A stretch of 64,000 bases of DNA from BACL27 sp964203235 (GTDB lineage: Bacteria; Actinomycetota; Acidimicrobiia; Acidimicrobiales; Ilumatobacteraceae), in NCBI GenBank assembly GCA_964203235.1, contig CAXNLE010000001.1, positions 1,054,001 to 1,118,000 of the forward strand, given 5' to 3'. The position numbers and the translations under genes were made by a program. The notes beneath the pieces were generated by a model. That model was not told where the DNA came from. It worked only from the letters and a program-made list of their open reading frames with translations, and did no database searches. Positions 26,639 through 36,209 of the stretch are shown piece by piece; positions within the stretch are counted from its first letter, which is position 1, and every line of letters begins with the position of its first letter.

Positions 26639-29332
26639 TTACTTGGTTTCGGTTTTGAGACCGCCGATTACAGATTGTGCGGCGGCGAGACGAGCGATTG
26701 GCACTCGATAAGGCGAACACGAGACATAGTCAAGACCCGCGCGATAGAACAGCGCGATCGATTCTGGGTCGCCACCATGTTCGCCACAAACGCCAAGTTT
26801 GATGCCTCGCTTGGCTTTGCGACCGCGTTTGGCAGCAATCTCTACGAGTTCTCCAACCCCAGTCTGATCAATTGTCTCAAACGGATTTCGCTTCAGCAAC
26901 CCAGCCTCAAGATATGCAGGCATCATTCGGCTCTCAACATCATCGCGTGAGAAACCAAAAGTCATTTGCGTTAAATCGTTAGTACCAAAACTAAAGAAAT
27001 CGGCATACTCTGCAAGTTCGTTGGCGCAAAGCGCCGCACGCGGAGTTTCGATCATCGTGCCGATCGTTACCTTAGGTCGCGCAACTTTTTTGCCTCGACC
27101 AGTTGACTTAACTTTCGGCCTTGTTGAATGTTCGACCAGAACACTCTCAACCCACGAACGTGCAAGCGCGAGCTCTTCGCGTGTCACAGTCAGCGGAATC
27201 ATCACTTCAACAATCGGTTGGTACCCCTCACTGGCAACTTGATCGGCGGCCTGCATCAGCGCACGAACTTGCATCGCATACAAACCTGGTTTGATTACAC
27301 CAAGTCGCACACCTCGAGTACCAAGCATCGGGTTTACTTCAGACCAATCATGTGCTGCGCGAAGCAACTTCTTTTCTTGTGGATCTAAACCAGTCGTAGC
27401 TTGTTTGATCTCAAGCTCATCAACATTCGGTAAGAACTCATGAAGTGGTGGATCAAGAAGTCGTACTGTTACTGGTAATCCTGACATCGACCGAAGAATC
27501 TCCGCAAAGTCTTCTTTTTGCACCGCACGCAACTCTTCAAGTGCCGCGGCTTCTTCTGCCGGCGAATCTGCCAAGATCATCCGTCGTACGACCGGCAACC
27601 GATCTGGAGCAAGAAACATATGCTCAGTTCGGCATAAGCCAATACCTTCAGCGCCATATTCACGCGCCTTATCGGCATCTTCGCCTGTGTCGGCGTTTGC
27701 GCGCACAGCAAGTTTGCCCTTGCGGATTTCATCAGCCCATTTAAGGATTGTTTGAAACTCTTTGGTTGGTTTAGCGGCGGTCAACTGCATTTCGCCAATC
27801 ATCACTTCGCCAGTTGTACCGTCGAGTGAAATTACATCGCCTTCACGAACAACAACATCGCCAACACTAAATAATTTGCCGTCAATATGTACAGAGTCGG
27901 CACCAACAATTGCTGGTGTTCCCCATCCGCGTGCAACTACCGCGGCGTGACTGACAAGTCCGCCGCGAGACGTGAGAATCCCCTTGGCAACCATCATTCC
28001 GTGAACATCTTCTGGACTTGTTTCACTGCGAACCAAAATTACTGCTTCGCCTTTTTTCGCTGCTGCTTCTGCATCATCGGCGGTGAAATAAACTTTGCCA
28101 ACTGCGGCACCAGGTGATGCTGCTAATCCTTTTGTTAATGCTTTCGACTTATTAATGAACTGTGGATGCAAAACCTGGTCTAAATGTTCCGCATTGACAC
28201 GCATTAACGCTTCTTTCTTAGTTATCTTCCAAGATGCTTTGCCAACACCAGAACCAGCAGTCATATCAACTGCCATCTTTAGTGCTGCAGCACCTGTTCG
28301 CTTACCAACGCGAGTCTGCAACATCCACAACTTGCCTTGGTCAATCGTGAACTCGGTGTCACACATATCGTGATAGTGGCGCTCAAGACGAGCAAAAATT
28401 GCCAATAACTCTTTGTGTACGATCGGGAACTGTCGCTTCAGTGCATCTAGATCTTCAGTATTGCGAATGCCGGCAACGACATCTTCTCCTTGTGCATTTA
28501 TTAGATAGTCGCCATATGGTTTGTTCTCACCCGTTGCCGCATTGCGAGTAAAGCCAACACCTGTGCCCGAATTGTCGTCACGATTACCAAACACCATTGC
28601 TTGAACATTGACCGCAGTACCGAGATCATGGCTAATTTTTTCACGAACTCGATAAGCGATTGCACGCGCACCGTTCCATGAACGAAACACGGCTTCGACT
28701 GCACCACGAAGTTGCTTAATTGGATCTTGCGGAAACTCTTTGCCAGTTTCACTTTTGACAACACTCTTGTATGTCTCGCACAATGTGCGCAACGACTCAG
28801 CTGGCAAAAGCGCATCACTTTTGACACCTGCGAGTTTTTTTGCTTCTTCAAATGGATGCTCAAACTTTGAACCGTCAACACCCAGAACAATTCTTCCGTA
28901 CATCGCGATAAATCGTCGATAACTGTCATATGCAAAGCGATCATCTTTCGTCGAACCTGCAAGGCCATTCACGCTGCGATCGTTGAGCCCCAAGTTCAGA
29001 ACTGTGTCCATCATTCCTGGCATCGAAAACTTTGCGCCCGATCGAACCGAAACGAGTAGCGGATTAACCGGATCGCCAAGCCGTGCCCCCATTTTCTTTT
29101 CAAGTTGCGCAACATGCATCGCAAGTTCTTTATCTAGTGATTTTGGCCAACCACTGTGCATATAGCTACGACACGCATCAGTCGTGACCGTAAAACCGTG
29201 CGGCACTGGCAATTTCAGCACACTCATCATCTCGGCGAGGTTCGCACCCTTGCCACCAAGAAGATCTTTCATACTCATTGGAGCTCGCCTGTGCTTATGA
29301 TCAAATGCGTAGATGAGTGTCATAACTGACAA
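26639..29332 (-). CDS. ppdK: Pyruvate, phosphate dikinase
   Basis: 897 residues, full length. PpdK interconverts pyruvate, ATP and phosphate with phosphoenolpyruvate, AMP and pyrophosphate. The N-terminal nucleotide-binding part begins with LLGGKGANLAEM; the swivelling domain has the phosphorylated histidine in TSRGGLVSHAAVVARGWG; the C-terminal PEP-binding barrel ends with the catalytic cysteine in LGVCGEHGGDPES. The gene allows gluconeogenesis or energy-saving glycolysis. It lies five bases after the ygfZ-like gene on the same strand. Confidence 0.96.
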   Translation of the reverse strand: MSVMTLIYAFDHKHRRAPMSMKDLLGGKGANLAEMMSVLKLPVPHGFTVTTDACRSYMHSGWPKSLDKELAMHVAQLEKKMGARLGDPVNPLLVSVRSGAKFSMPGMMDTVLNLGLNDRSVNGLAGSTKDDRFAYDSYRRFIAMYGRIVLGVDGSKFEHPFEEAKKLAGVKSDALLPAESLRTLCETYKSVVKSETGKEFPQDPIKQLRGAVEAVFRSWNGARAIAYRVREKISHDLGTAVNVQAMVFGNRDDNSGTGVGFTRNAATGENKPYGDYLINAQGEDVVAGIRNTEDLDALKRQFPIVHKELLAIFARLERHYHDMCDTEFTIDQGKLWMLQTRVGKRTGAAALKMAVDMTAGSGVGKASWKITKKEALMRVNAEHLDQVLHPQFINKSKALTKGLAASPGAAVGKVYFTADDAEAAAKKGEAVILVRSETSPEDVHGMMVAKGILTSRGGLVSHAAVVARGWGTPAIVGADSVHIDGKLFSVGDVVVREGDVISLDGTTGEVMIGEMQLTAAKPTKEFQTILKWADEIRKGKLAVRANADTGEDADKAREYGAEGIGLCRTEHMFLAPDRLPVVRRMILADSPAEEAAALEELRAVQKEDFAEILRSMSGLPVTVRLLDPPLHEFLPNVDELEIKQATTGLDPQEKKLLRAAHDWSEVNPMLGTRGVRLGVIKPGLYAMQVRALMQAADQVASEGYQPIVEVMIPLTVTREELALARSWVESVLVEHSTRPKVKSTGRGKKVARPKVTIGTMIETPRAALCANELAEYADFFSFGTNDLTQMTFGFSRDDVESRMMPAYLEAGLLKRNPFETIDQTGVGELVEIAAKRGRKAKRGIKLGVCGEHGGDPESIALFYRAGLDYVSCSPYRVPIARLAAAQSVIGGLKTETK

Positions 29333-29337
29333 GGTTA

Positions 29338-30120
29338 TTACCCGATTTGGATTGAACTGCTATCTGCACTGCGTTTAATTAACGCCAACGCAAAATCTTG
29401 GCAAACACTCGTATAAATCCCGATCTCTTGCCCATTAAGCATCACAGGCTCACCGACTCGCGCACCATCGTCTGCGCGAATTAAACGCAACGACCTTGGC
29501 GCAGCAGTACCTCGAGAGTCCATTCTCTCAACAAGTTCTTGCCCTGGATAGCAGCCCTTTGTAAAACTCACTGCGACATCTGTCAAGCCTGTCTCAGACG
29601 GAGTCGAATCAGTTGTCATGTCTACACCCATAATCGGCCATGCCGCTAGAACACGAGCAAGTTCGTATTCACTAATCGATCCTTGTCGAATGTCTGATAT
29701 TTTTTTTGGATCAAAAGCCACTGCATCAACTTCAAGTTTCGCGCTACGCCAGGCTTTAACCGCGCTATAGCTCAACACAAGTTTTGAATGCTGCTCTTGC
29801 GTCAGACTTCGAAACGAAAAATATCTCTGCGAACTGGTATCGATTTCACACTTAATGCGAATCTTGAAACGTAGTAGCCGGGATGATGTGATTTCTGCGA
29901 AACCTGACTCTGTATCAAGTATAAAATTTTCTTCTGAGATGCATCGCACACGGACTAATGATGTGATTTTTCCAGTTGGCTCGAGCAGCAGACTGTATCG
30001 AGAATCTCCAATCGTCAAACTTGTGATGTCATTGGCAAGTTGCGAGTTTAAAAATTTTCTTGCCTCTACGCCAGTTACTAAAATCTCATCGCGAGCCTGT
30101 TCAAAATAAAACGCGCTCAT
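29338..30120 (-). CDS. ygfZ: YgfZ/GcvT-like folate-binding protein
   Basis: 260 residues from ATG 30120, which overlaps the trpE stop (ATGA); the open frame extends 27 codons upstream but that part is within trpE. The family signature KGCYPGQELVERM, with its reactive cysteine, is in the second half. YgfZ (IscA/CAF17-related) proteins bind folate and help repair or assemble certain iron-sulfur clusters. The N-terminal half (FLNSQLANDITSL) fits the aminomethyltransferase fold. The trpE neighbour gives no functional hint. Confidence 0.82.
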   Translation of the reverse strand: MSAFYFEQARDEILVTGVEARKFLNSQLANDITSLTIGDSRYSLLLEPTGKITSLVRVRCISEENFILDTESGFAEITSSRLLRFKIRIKCEIDTSSQRYFSFRSLTQEQHSKLVLSYSAVKAWRSAKLEVDAVAFDPKKISDIRQGSISEYELARVLAAWPIMGVDMTTDSTPSETGLTDVAVSFTKGCYPGQELVERMDSRGTAAPRSLRLIRADDGARVGEPVMLNGQEIGIYTSVCQDFALALIKRSADSSSIQIG

Positions 30121-31628
30121 GACTTTTGCTCTTTGCGGCGCTGTGTCATAATCCGAGCCGCTGGAATCGCAGCCAATAATGCAGCCGCCTTGTTGCGACA
30201 TTCAAGGTCTTCGTCACTGGCGATACTGTCGGCAACGATTCCGGCGCCAGCCTGCAAAGTTGCGCCATGTTTACCAACAAACATTGTGCGAATTGCGATC
30301 GCTGTATCTAGGTTGCCCGAAAAATCAACATACCCGACGACGCCGGCATACGGTCCGCGCTTAGTTGGTTCAAGTGCGTCAATTATCTCCATTGCTCGAA
30401 CTTTAGGCGCACCGCTTACTGTGCCTGCTGGGAGTGTTGCTCGCAATACATCAATTGGCCCAAGACCTTCGCGCAGTGTTCCGGAAACTTGCGAAGTCAA
30501 ATGCATGACGTGGCTATATCTTTCAAGCGACATGAATTCATCGACGTTCATTGAACCAAATTCGGCGACACGACCGACATCATTGCGCGCAAGATCGACA
30601 AGCATCACATGTTCGGCGCGCTCTTTAGGATTCTCCTTTAATTCGCCAGCGAGTTTGCGATCTTGCTCGTCATCTTTGCCGCGTTTACGCGTACCGGCGA
30701 TCGGTCGACTTACGACTCGACCATTACGAAGTTGCACCATCGGTTCAGGTGACGAGCCAACGATCGTGATGTCTTCGTGCTTGAGATAGTACATATAGGG
30801 GCTTGGATTAACTTGTCGCAACACTCGATAAACATCAAACGGATCAGCCTCAAGGGAAATATCAAATCGTTGCGACAACACAACTTGAAAAATATCTCCA
30901 GCACGAATGTGTTCCTTAGCGACTTCAACGGCTCGCTCGTACATGCCGTTTGGCATCAATGACTCAATTTTGAGTGTGTCATCGCGCCTTGGCGGTTCAA
31001 CTGGGGTATGCGCAATCGGTCGCGCAAGATCATCTACTCCTTGATTAACTCGCTTGATTGCATTGTCATACGCAGTATCGCGCTGCTGGTGACTAAGACC
31101 AGCCACCGGAACACTCTCAATCATGTAGCAGCGTTGACGCCAGTGATCGAATGCGGCGAGCGAACCAATCATGCTCATTACTGCATCTGGCAGGTCGCGA
31201 TCTTCTGGCGGCGTATTTGGCAGGTTTTCAATTTCGCGAACAATGTCGTATCCCAGAAACCCCATCAGTCCGCCTTGTAATGGCGGCAGATCGGGATGCA
31301 AAGGCGCCGTGTAAGTTTCAAGTAACGACTCAATCGCCGCAAGAATTCCATTTTCTAGCGGCATCGATTTAGGGATTTCGCCAGTCGTCGTGATCACTCC
31401 ATTACGCAAAACGAGAGTAGCTACAGGATCGCGGCCGACAAAAGAAAATCGACTCCACCGCTCGCCGTGTTCAACTGACTCAAGCAAAAACCCTGGACGA
31501 TCTCCGACGAGTTTCATATATGCCGAAACTGGCGTTTCAGTATCAGCGAGAACTTCGCTCCAAACTGGAATGACGGTATTTTGTGCGGCGAGAGTGTGAA
31601 ATTCTTCGCGCGTTGGAAATATCTGCAT
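30117..31628 (-). CDS. trpE: Anthranilate synthase component I
   Basis: 503 residues from ATG 31628 (a TTG one codon upstream is possible). TrpE makes anthranilate from chorismate, with ammonia from the glutaminase component, in tryptophan synthesis. The C-terminal chorismate-binding domain shows VSRPIAGTRKRG, LVDLARNDVGR, SGTLREGL and TLPAGTVSGAPK, all typical. The gene lies seven bases downstream of hisH, and no trpG or trpD is in the window, so the partner subunit must be encoded elsewhere. Confidence 0.93.
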   Translation of the reverse strand: MQIFPTREEFHTLAAQNTVIPVWSEVLADTETPVSAYMKLVGDRPGFLLESVEHGERWSRFSFVGRDPVATLVLRNGVITTTGEIPKSMPLENGILAAIESLLETYTAPLHPDLPPLQGGLMGFLGYDIVREIENLPNTPPEDRDLPDAVMSMIGSLAAFDHWRQRCYMIESVPVAGLSHQQRDTAYDNAIKRVNQGVDDLARPIAHTPVEPPRRDDTLKIESLMPNGMYERAVEVAKEHIRAGDIFQVVLSQRFDISLEADPFDVYRVLRQVNPSPYMYYLKHEDITIVGSSPEPMVQLRNGRVVSRPIAGTRKRGKDDEQDRKLAGELKENPKERAEHVMLVDLARNDVGRVAEFGSMNVDEFMSLERYSHVMHLTSQVSGTLREGLGPIDVLRATLPAGTVSGAPKVRAMEIIDALEPTKRGPYAGVVGYVDFSGNLDTAIAIRTMFVGKHGATLQAGAGIVADSIASDEDLECRNKAAALLAAIPAARIMTQRRKEQKS

Positions 31629-31635
31629 CAACTAC

Positions 31636-32295
31636 TCAAACTTTTGCGCTATGGCGCTCGGCGCCACATGTCGCAACAAAGTTTTCAAGAATTTTCAAAC
31701 CTTCTGTTGCTGATTTTTCAGGATGAAACTGTGTTGCAAAAATATTTTCAGACCGAATTGCCGCAACAAGATCTTTGCCGTAGTTGCAATTTGCTACCAC
31801 TACTGACTGCTGTTGTGGAGCGGCAGAAAGCGAGTGCACGAAATACATCCATGGATTCTCGCTTATGCCACCGAACATCTCGTCTTGCTTTGCGATTTTT
31901 AGTTGGTTCCACTGCATCTGAGGCTTTTGCACATCGGCTGGCAACCAACGAATCTCGCCAGCAACAACGCCAAGACCCGAAACACCAGGACTTTCCTCGC
32001 TACTTTCAAACAACATTTGCATTCCAACACAAATACCTAAAAACGGTCGCGTTGTCGCAATCGCATCGTGAACAGCCGCTTCAAGGCCTGCCTCGCGCAA
32101 CGCAGTCATACACGCACCAAAATTACCTACACCTGGCAACACGACGGCGTCAGCGTCAGCAATCAATTTCAAATCGCTTGTAAGTCGAGCGTCAGCACCT
32201 ACAAATTGCAAACCTTTTTGCGCCGACCGAAGATTGCCAATGCCATAATCGAGAACGGCGATTAGCGGTTTATCGCTTGCGTTCAAAGAATTCAC
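31636..32295 (-). CDS. hisH: Imidazole glycerol phosphate synthase glutaminase subunit
   Basis: 219 residues, class I glutamine amidotransferase. HisH supplies ammonia to HisF in histidine synthesis. The nucleophile is C89 (FLGICVGMQ), the oxyanion region VLPGVGNFG lies at 52-60, and the His/Glu of the triad are in TQFHPEKS. The N-terminus IAVLDYGIGNLRS is typical. No hisF or other his gene is adjacent; the gene is instead followed by trpE and preceded by a repeat array. Confidence 0.93.
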   Translation of the reverse strand: MNSLNASDKPLIAVLDYGIGNLRSAQKGLQFVGADARLTSDLKLIADADAVVLPGVGNFGACMTALREAGLEAAVHDAIATTRPFLGICVGMQMLFESSEESPGVSGLGVVAGEIRWLPADVQKPQMQWNQLKIAKQDEMFGGISENPWMYFVHSLSAAPQQQSVVVANCNYGKDLVAAIRSENIFATQFHPEKSATEGLKILENFVATCGAERHSAKV

Positions 32296-32327
32296 CTACC
32301 TATTCTGCCTGAAAAGATTTGTAGTTA

Positions 32328-32440
32328 GCGCGATCGCGCAGCACTATCACACCACGCTCAGCGCGATCGCGCAGCACCATGACACGACGCTCAGCGCGAT
32401 CGCGCAGCACCATCACACGACGCTCAGCGCGTTCGCGCAG
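32328..32440. repeat. 33-bp tandem repeat array with 12-bp palindromes (3.4 units)
   Basis: Three full 33-base units begin at 32328, 32361 and 32394, and a fourth, degraded one at 32427. Each opens with the palindrome GCGCGATCGCGC (GCGCGTTCGCGC in the last) and ends ACGCTCA. Units differ at only a few positions. The array lies between the hisH start and the end of the 76-residue ORF, whose stop codon is within the junction of the third and fourth units. The 33-base period is close to three helical turns. There are no unique spacers, so this is not CRISPR. Confidence 0.9.
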
Positions 32441-32654
32441 CGCGTTGCAGTAATCGCACAGCATTTACGAGTCCACGCTCGGCCTCATAGATTGCCATTA
32501 ATAGACCATCATCATTTTCTGGTTTTTTGGGATCAAAAGTTGCAAGCCGTTGCGACTCGGCAAGAGAAACTATTCGCTCACGACACCGCTCAACATTTTC
32601 AGCTAGGGCCGCAAGTTCAGCAAGAGCGCTCTGTCGTTGTGGAGAAGTACTCAT
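32424..32654 (-). CDS. Small hypothetical protein, 76 residues
   Basis: 76 residues, no recognised family. It is almost wholly helical in composition: an Ala/Glu/Leu-rich first half (LAELAALAENVERCRERIVSLAE) then KPENDDG and a second helix ending in RLLQRAARTR. Its ATG overlaps the nth stop (ATGA), so it is probably a real co-translated gene. The last residues are coded by the 33-bp repeat array, and a +1 shift there would extend the protein through three copies of an 11-residue repeat. A small DNA-binding or adaptor protein is possible; no function is assigned. Confidence 0.6.
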   Translation of the reverse strand: MSTSPQRQSALAELAALAENVERCRERIVSLAESQRLATFDPKKPENDDGLLMAIYEAERGLVNAVRLLQRAARTR

Positions 32655-33355
32655 TTTTTCGCAACTTTCTTTTTTGCTTTTTTAATGACAGTTCTTGCTG
32701 GCTTTTTCGTGGGCAAGTTAGAACTTGGACAAAGTTTCTCTAGTAAACAGTCTTCGCATTTAGGCTTCTTAGCGTCACACACCCGACGTCCGTGCAAAAT
32801 CAATCGCAAACTAAACTGTCCCCACTCGGGCGGTGGCAGCATTGCATTCAATTCATACTCAACTTTGACGGGGTCTTCAAGTTTCGTCAAACCCAAGCGA
32901 CGCGATAGTCGCCCGACATGTGTATCAACCGGCAAACCTGGCAGATCAAAAACAACACTGCGCAAAACATTGGCTGTCTTTCGACCAACACCTGGCAGCG
33001 TGATCAGATCTTCAATTTCACGCGGTACTTCACCGCCGAATCGCGACATTACTTGGCTGGCCATACCAACTAAATTTTTGGCTTTCGTTTGATAAAAGCC
33101 AGTTGATCTCACCAACTGCTCCACATGTGCAACTTCGGCTTTGGCAAGTTTCGCCGGCGTTGGATAAGAATCAAACAGCGCAGGAGTAACCATGTTGACA
33201 CGAACATCTGTGCACTGCGCTGAAAGAATTGTTGCGGCCAATAGTTGAAACGCAGAATCGTGCGTCAACTCGCAGATCGCGACTGGATACTCGCGCTTGA
33301 GCAATCGCAACACATCAGTTGCACGCTTATTTAGTTCTGTTTTCTTCACAGCCAT
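32651..33355 (-). CDS. nth: Endonuclease III (DNA glycosylase/AP lyase)
   Basis: 234 residues. Nth removes oxidised pyrimidines and nicks abasic sites in base-excision repair. The helix-hairpin-helix LPGVGRKTANV contains the catalytic lysine K126, the catalytic aspartate is D144 (VDTHVGR), and the iron-sulfur cluster cysteines C193, C200, C203 and C209 have the exact C-X6-C-X2-C-X5-C spacing. A Lys-rich tail follows. It is coupled to the downstream 76-residue ORF and diverges from mshD over 18 bases. Confidence 0.95.
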   Translation of the reverse strand: MAVKKTELNKRATDVLRLLKREYPVAICELTHDSAFQLLAATILSAQCTDVRVNMVTPALFDSYPTPAKLAKAEVAHVEQLVRSTGFYQTKAKNLVGMASQVMSRFGGEVPREIEDLITLPGVGRKTANVLRSVVFDLPGLPVDTHVGRLSRRLGLTKLEDPVKVEYELNAMLPPPEWGQFSLRLILHGRRVCDAKKPKCEDCLLEKLCPSSNLPTKKPARTVIKKAKKKVAKK

Positions 33356-33373
33356 GCGCAGGCAACGCTACAC

Positions 33374-34345
33374 ATGATCGCCAATAGATATCCTTCTAGC
33401 GTGGTCACGTTTGAAATTAAGAGAAATATGACCCCAGCAGATATCGCCGCCGTGACTGGGTTACTAAGTACCGTAGAAATCGCTGACTCTCGTCGCCCGC
33501 TTAACGATCATTTATGGATTGACCTACGCCATGGCGGACGAGCCGGATTCGCAGGTCTAATCGCCTGGGAGCCTGAAAGCACAAATCCAATTGCATATTG
33601 CCAAGTTTCACGCGGCAATGATTCGTGGGCACTTGACCTAGTCATTGACCCGCACCATCGCGATCAAACTCTCGAACTCGGCAAAGGTCTGCTGCAAGAG
33701 GCCGAAAATATCATTGCCAATGAAGGTGGTGGACATGTGCACTGGTGGGTATTTAACTCAAATGAGATTCATGATCTTCTTGCCGCGCAAATAAATCTAA
33801 AGCCTGGTCGTAATATTTTGCAACTTGAAGTCAAACTTCCACTTGCACAAGAAGTTCTTGGTAGTACCGAAAATATTTCAACTGTTTCATTTGAAGTTGG
33901 CGTTGACGAAGCCAACTGGCTTTCAGTTAATAACCGCGCATTTGCTAACCATCCAGAACAAGGTGGCTGGACGATTGAAACTTTATTATCGCGTCTGAAT
34001 GAGTCGTGGTTTAATGCTTCTGGACTTTTGCTTCACTTCGTTGATCGACCATCTCCCCAACTTGCAGGTTTCTGTTGGACAAAACTCGACAAACTATCTA
34101 ATCCAACACTCGGCGAAATTTACATCATCGCCGTAGACCCAGACCATCACAACAAAGGCCTCGGTCGTTCATTAACAGTTGCTGGTCTAAATCATTTAGC
34201 AAGTGCTGGTGCCACAACTGGAATGCTGTTTGTGGATAAAGAAAATGCGCCGGCAATTTCGATGTATTCCAAAATCGGGTTCAGTGTGCACCACGAAGGA
34301 CAGGCGTTCATTGGAGAGATTTCGCCAACAACTGGCAACCTTTAA
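33374..34345 (+). CDS. mshD: Mycothiol synthase (GNAT acetyltransferase)
   Basis: 323 residues made of two GNAT domains. MshD acetylates the cysteinyl amine of the mycothiol precursor with acetyl-CoA, the last step of mycothiol synthesis. The catalytic C-terminal domain has the acetyl-CoA loop NKGLGRSLTVAGLNHL and the family block LFVDKENAPAISMYSKIGF. An in-frame GTG at 33401 is an alternative start that loses nine residues. Mycothiol is confined to Actinobacteria, so this is the best single marker of the organism's affiliation. Confidence 0.88.
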   Translation: MIANRYPSSVVTFEIKRNMTPADIAAVTGLLSTVEIADSRRPLNDHLWIDLRHGGRAGFAGLIAWEPESTNPIAYCQVSRGNDSWALDLVIDPHHRDQTLELGKGLLQEAENIIANEGGGHVHWWVFNSNEIHDLLAAQINLKPGRNILQLEVKLPLAQEVLGSTENISTVSFEVGVDEANWLSVNNRAFANHPEQGGWTIETLLSRLNESWFNASGLLLHFVDRPSPQLAGFCWTKLDKLSNPTLGEIYIIAVDPDHHNKGLGRSLTVAGLNHLASAGATTGMLFVDKENAPAISMYSKIGFSVHHEGQAFIGEISPTTGNL

Positions 34346-34374
34346 CTAACAGCCTTTAGTAATACAATGATCGA

Positions 34375-36180
34375 GTGACATACATACTTTTGCCTCGTTG
34401 GTCGGTTGCAGATATTCATCAATCATTCACGTCGCGATCATTTACCGACGCAATGGAGCGCACTGGCGCCAATGTCGCTCGACTTGAAGCACAGTTCGAA
34501 GAGCACAATATTCGTGCGGGCGAGCCACACAAGCCTTCTGCGCACGACGGCAAAATCGCTAACGAAATAATTGACGCGATGAATGAAACCATCAAAGAAT
34601 CAGAAATTCTTGGTTCATATGTCTACGCAACGGTCAGCACAAATACGCGCGAAGAGACCGCGCAAGGTCTACTCAGCGAACTAGAAGTCATCGACTCGCG
34701 CCTTTCCCCACTACTCGCTCGCCTGGCTGATTGGGTCGCCACGCTTGGCGCCGATGATTTAGCAAAAGTCAGCGACGTAGCGCGTGAGCATCTCGGCCCA
34801 TTACAAAGATTGCAGGCACGCGCACAACATCAGATGAGCGAAGTTGAAGAGGGTTTCTATGCCGAACTCTCAACCACTGGCTCTTCAGCATGGTCTCGTT
34901 TGCAAGGTGACATAACTTCTCAATTGAGTGTTTCGGTTGATCTGCCGGACGGCGAAAAAACTTTGCCGATCACTGCCGTGCGAGGCATGTCAACACATTC
35001 AGACGTCGCAGTTCGCAAAGCCGCATACGACGCCGAAATGCGGGCATGGCCGACTGTTGCAATGCCTTGTGCAGCGGCGATGAACTCAATCAAAGGCGAA
35101 GCCAACTCAGTGAATCGTCGTCGCCATTGGGCATCGCCACTTGATGCCTCGCTCTACAGCAACAGCGTTAGTCGCAAAACTTTTGATGCAATGCAGAGTG
35201 CTGTCACCGCTTCGTTGCCAGATTTTCGTCGTTGGATGAATGTCAAGGCAAAACTGCACGGCGACAAAAATGGTTTGTCATGGTGGAATCTTTTTGCGCC
35301 ATTAAATGTTGCGCCGAGTCAAATCTCGTGGGATCAAGGTGTACAACTGGTGCGTGGAGCGTTTGCTGCATACAGCGACAACTTGGCTGGTCTAGTTGAT
35401 CGATCACTCGCCGAGCAGTGGATTGATGCAGAGCCACGTGAAGGCAAAGTCGGTGGCGCATTTTGCATGTCATTTGTTGACGATCGCTCACTTGTATTAC
35501 TCAATTGGAGCGGCAGTGTTGACTCGGCTCAAACCACTGCACACGAACTTGGGCACGCGTACCACAACACACAACTTGCAGGTCGCACGCCACTTCAAAA
35601 ACGATTGCCAATGGCGCTCGCCGAAACTGCGAGCATCTTTTGTGAAACTCTTGTCGTTGAAGAAGGCCTATCGCGATTGTCTGGCGACGAAAGACTCGCG
35701 CTGTTGGATACCGACCTCGGTGGTGCCAACCAAGTAGTCGTTGACATTCACAGCCGCTTCTTGTTTGAGACTGAAGTTTTCGCTCGTCGGCAACGCCGCA
35801 CACTTGGCGTCAGTGAACTCAACGAGATGATGTTGAGTGCCCAAGCTCAGGCTTATGGCAATGGGATTGACCAGTCGACTGCTCATCCGCATATGTGGGT
35901 TTTGAAGCCGCACTACTACGGCAGTCACTTTTATAATTGGCCGTATACATACGGTTTATTATTCGGCCTGGGTCTTTATGCGCAATACAGTCTTGATCCA
36001 GAACGCTTTCGCAGTGGTTACGACACTGTGTTGTCGCGCGCCGGGATGGACACGGCGGAAGATCTCGGCCATGCCTTCAATCTCGACGTCAGTGGCGAAG
36101 CATTCTGGACTGCAAGTCTCGATGTCTTACGTACCCGAATGCTTGATTACGAAAATCTCGCACAGAAACACTTGAACTAA
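34375..36180 (+). CDS. pepF: M3-family oligoendopeptidase (PepF-like)
   Basis: 601 residues from GTG 34375. PepF-type metallopeptidases cleave short peptides in the cytoplasm. The zinc motif is H390-E-L-G-H394 (TTAHELGHAYHN), the third ligand lies in ALAETASIFCE, and the C-terminal PHYYGSHFYNWPYTYG block is typical. There is no signal peptide. It follows mshD by 29 bases on the same strand and is followed by a glycosyltransferase-like gene. Confidence 0.9.
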   Translation: MTYILLPRWSVADIHQSFTSRSFTDAMERTGANVARLEAQFEEHNIRAGEPHKPSAHDGKIANEIIDAMNETIKESEILGSYVYATVSTNTREETAQGLLSELEVIDSRLSPLLARLADWVATLGADDLAKVSDVAREHLGPLQRLQARAQHQMSEVEEGFYAELSTTGSSAWSRLQGDITSQLSVSVDLPDGEKTLPITAVRGMSTHSDVAVRKAAYDAEMRAWPTVAMPCAAAMNSIKGEANSVNRRRHWASPLDASLYSNSVSRKTFDAMQSAVTASLPDFRRWMNVKAKLHGDKNGLSWWNLFAPLNVAPSQISWDQGVQLVRGAFAAYSDNLAGLVDRSLAEQWIDAEPREGKVGGAFCMSFVDDRSLVLLNWSGSVDSAQTTAHELGHAYHNTQLAGRTPLQKRLPMALAETASIFCETLVVEEGLSRLSGDERLALLDTDLGGANQVVVDIHSRFLFETEVFARRQRRTLGVSELNEMMLSAQAQAYGNGIDQSTAHPHMWVLKPHYYGSHFYNWPYTYGLLFGLGLYAQYSLDPERFRSGYDTVLSRAGMDTAEDLGHAFNLDVSGEAFWTASLDVLRTRMLDYENLAQKHLN

Positions 36181-36209
36181 GTGGCCGCAAAATTGATTTA
36201 GTTATAACG

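Noticed and set aside
32328..32440. Possible CRISPR array
   Set aside because: Units are contiguous, with no unique spacers between them, and no cas gene is in the window.
32328..32440. HIP1-like GCGATCGC motif as a cyanobacterial sign
   Set aside because: The same octamer occurs in several ordinary coding places here (for example near 1520, 5629 and 53381), so it is not diagnostic.
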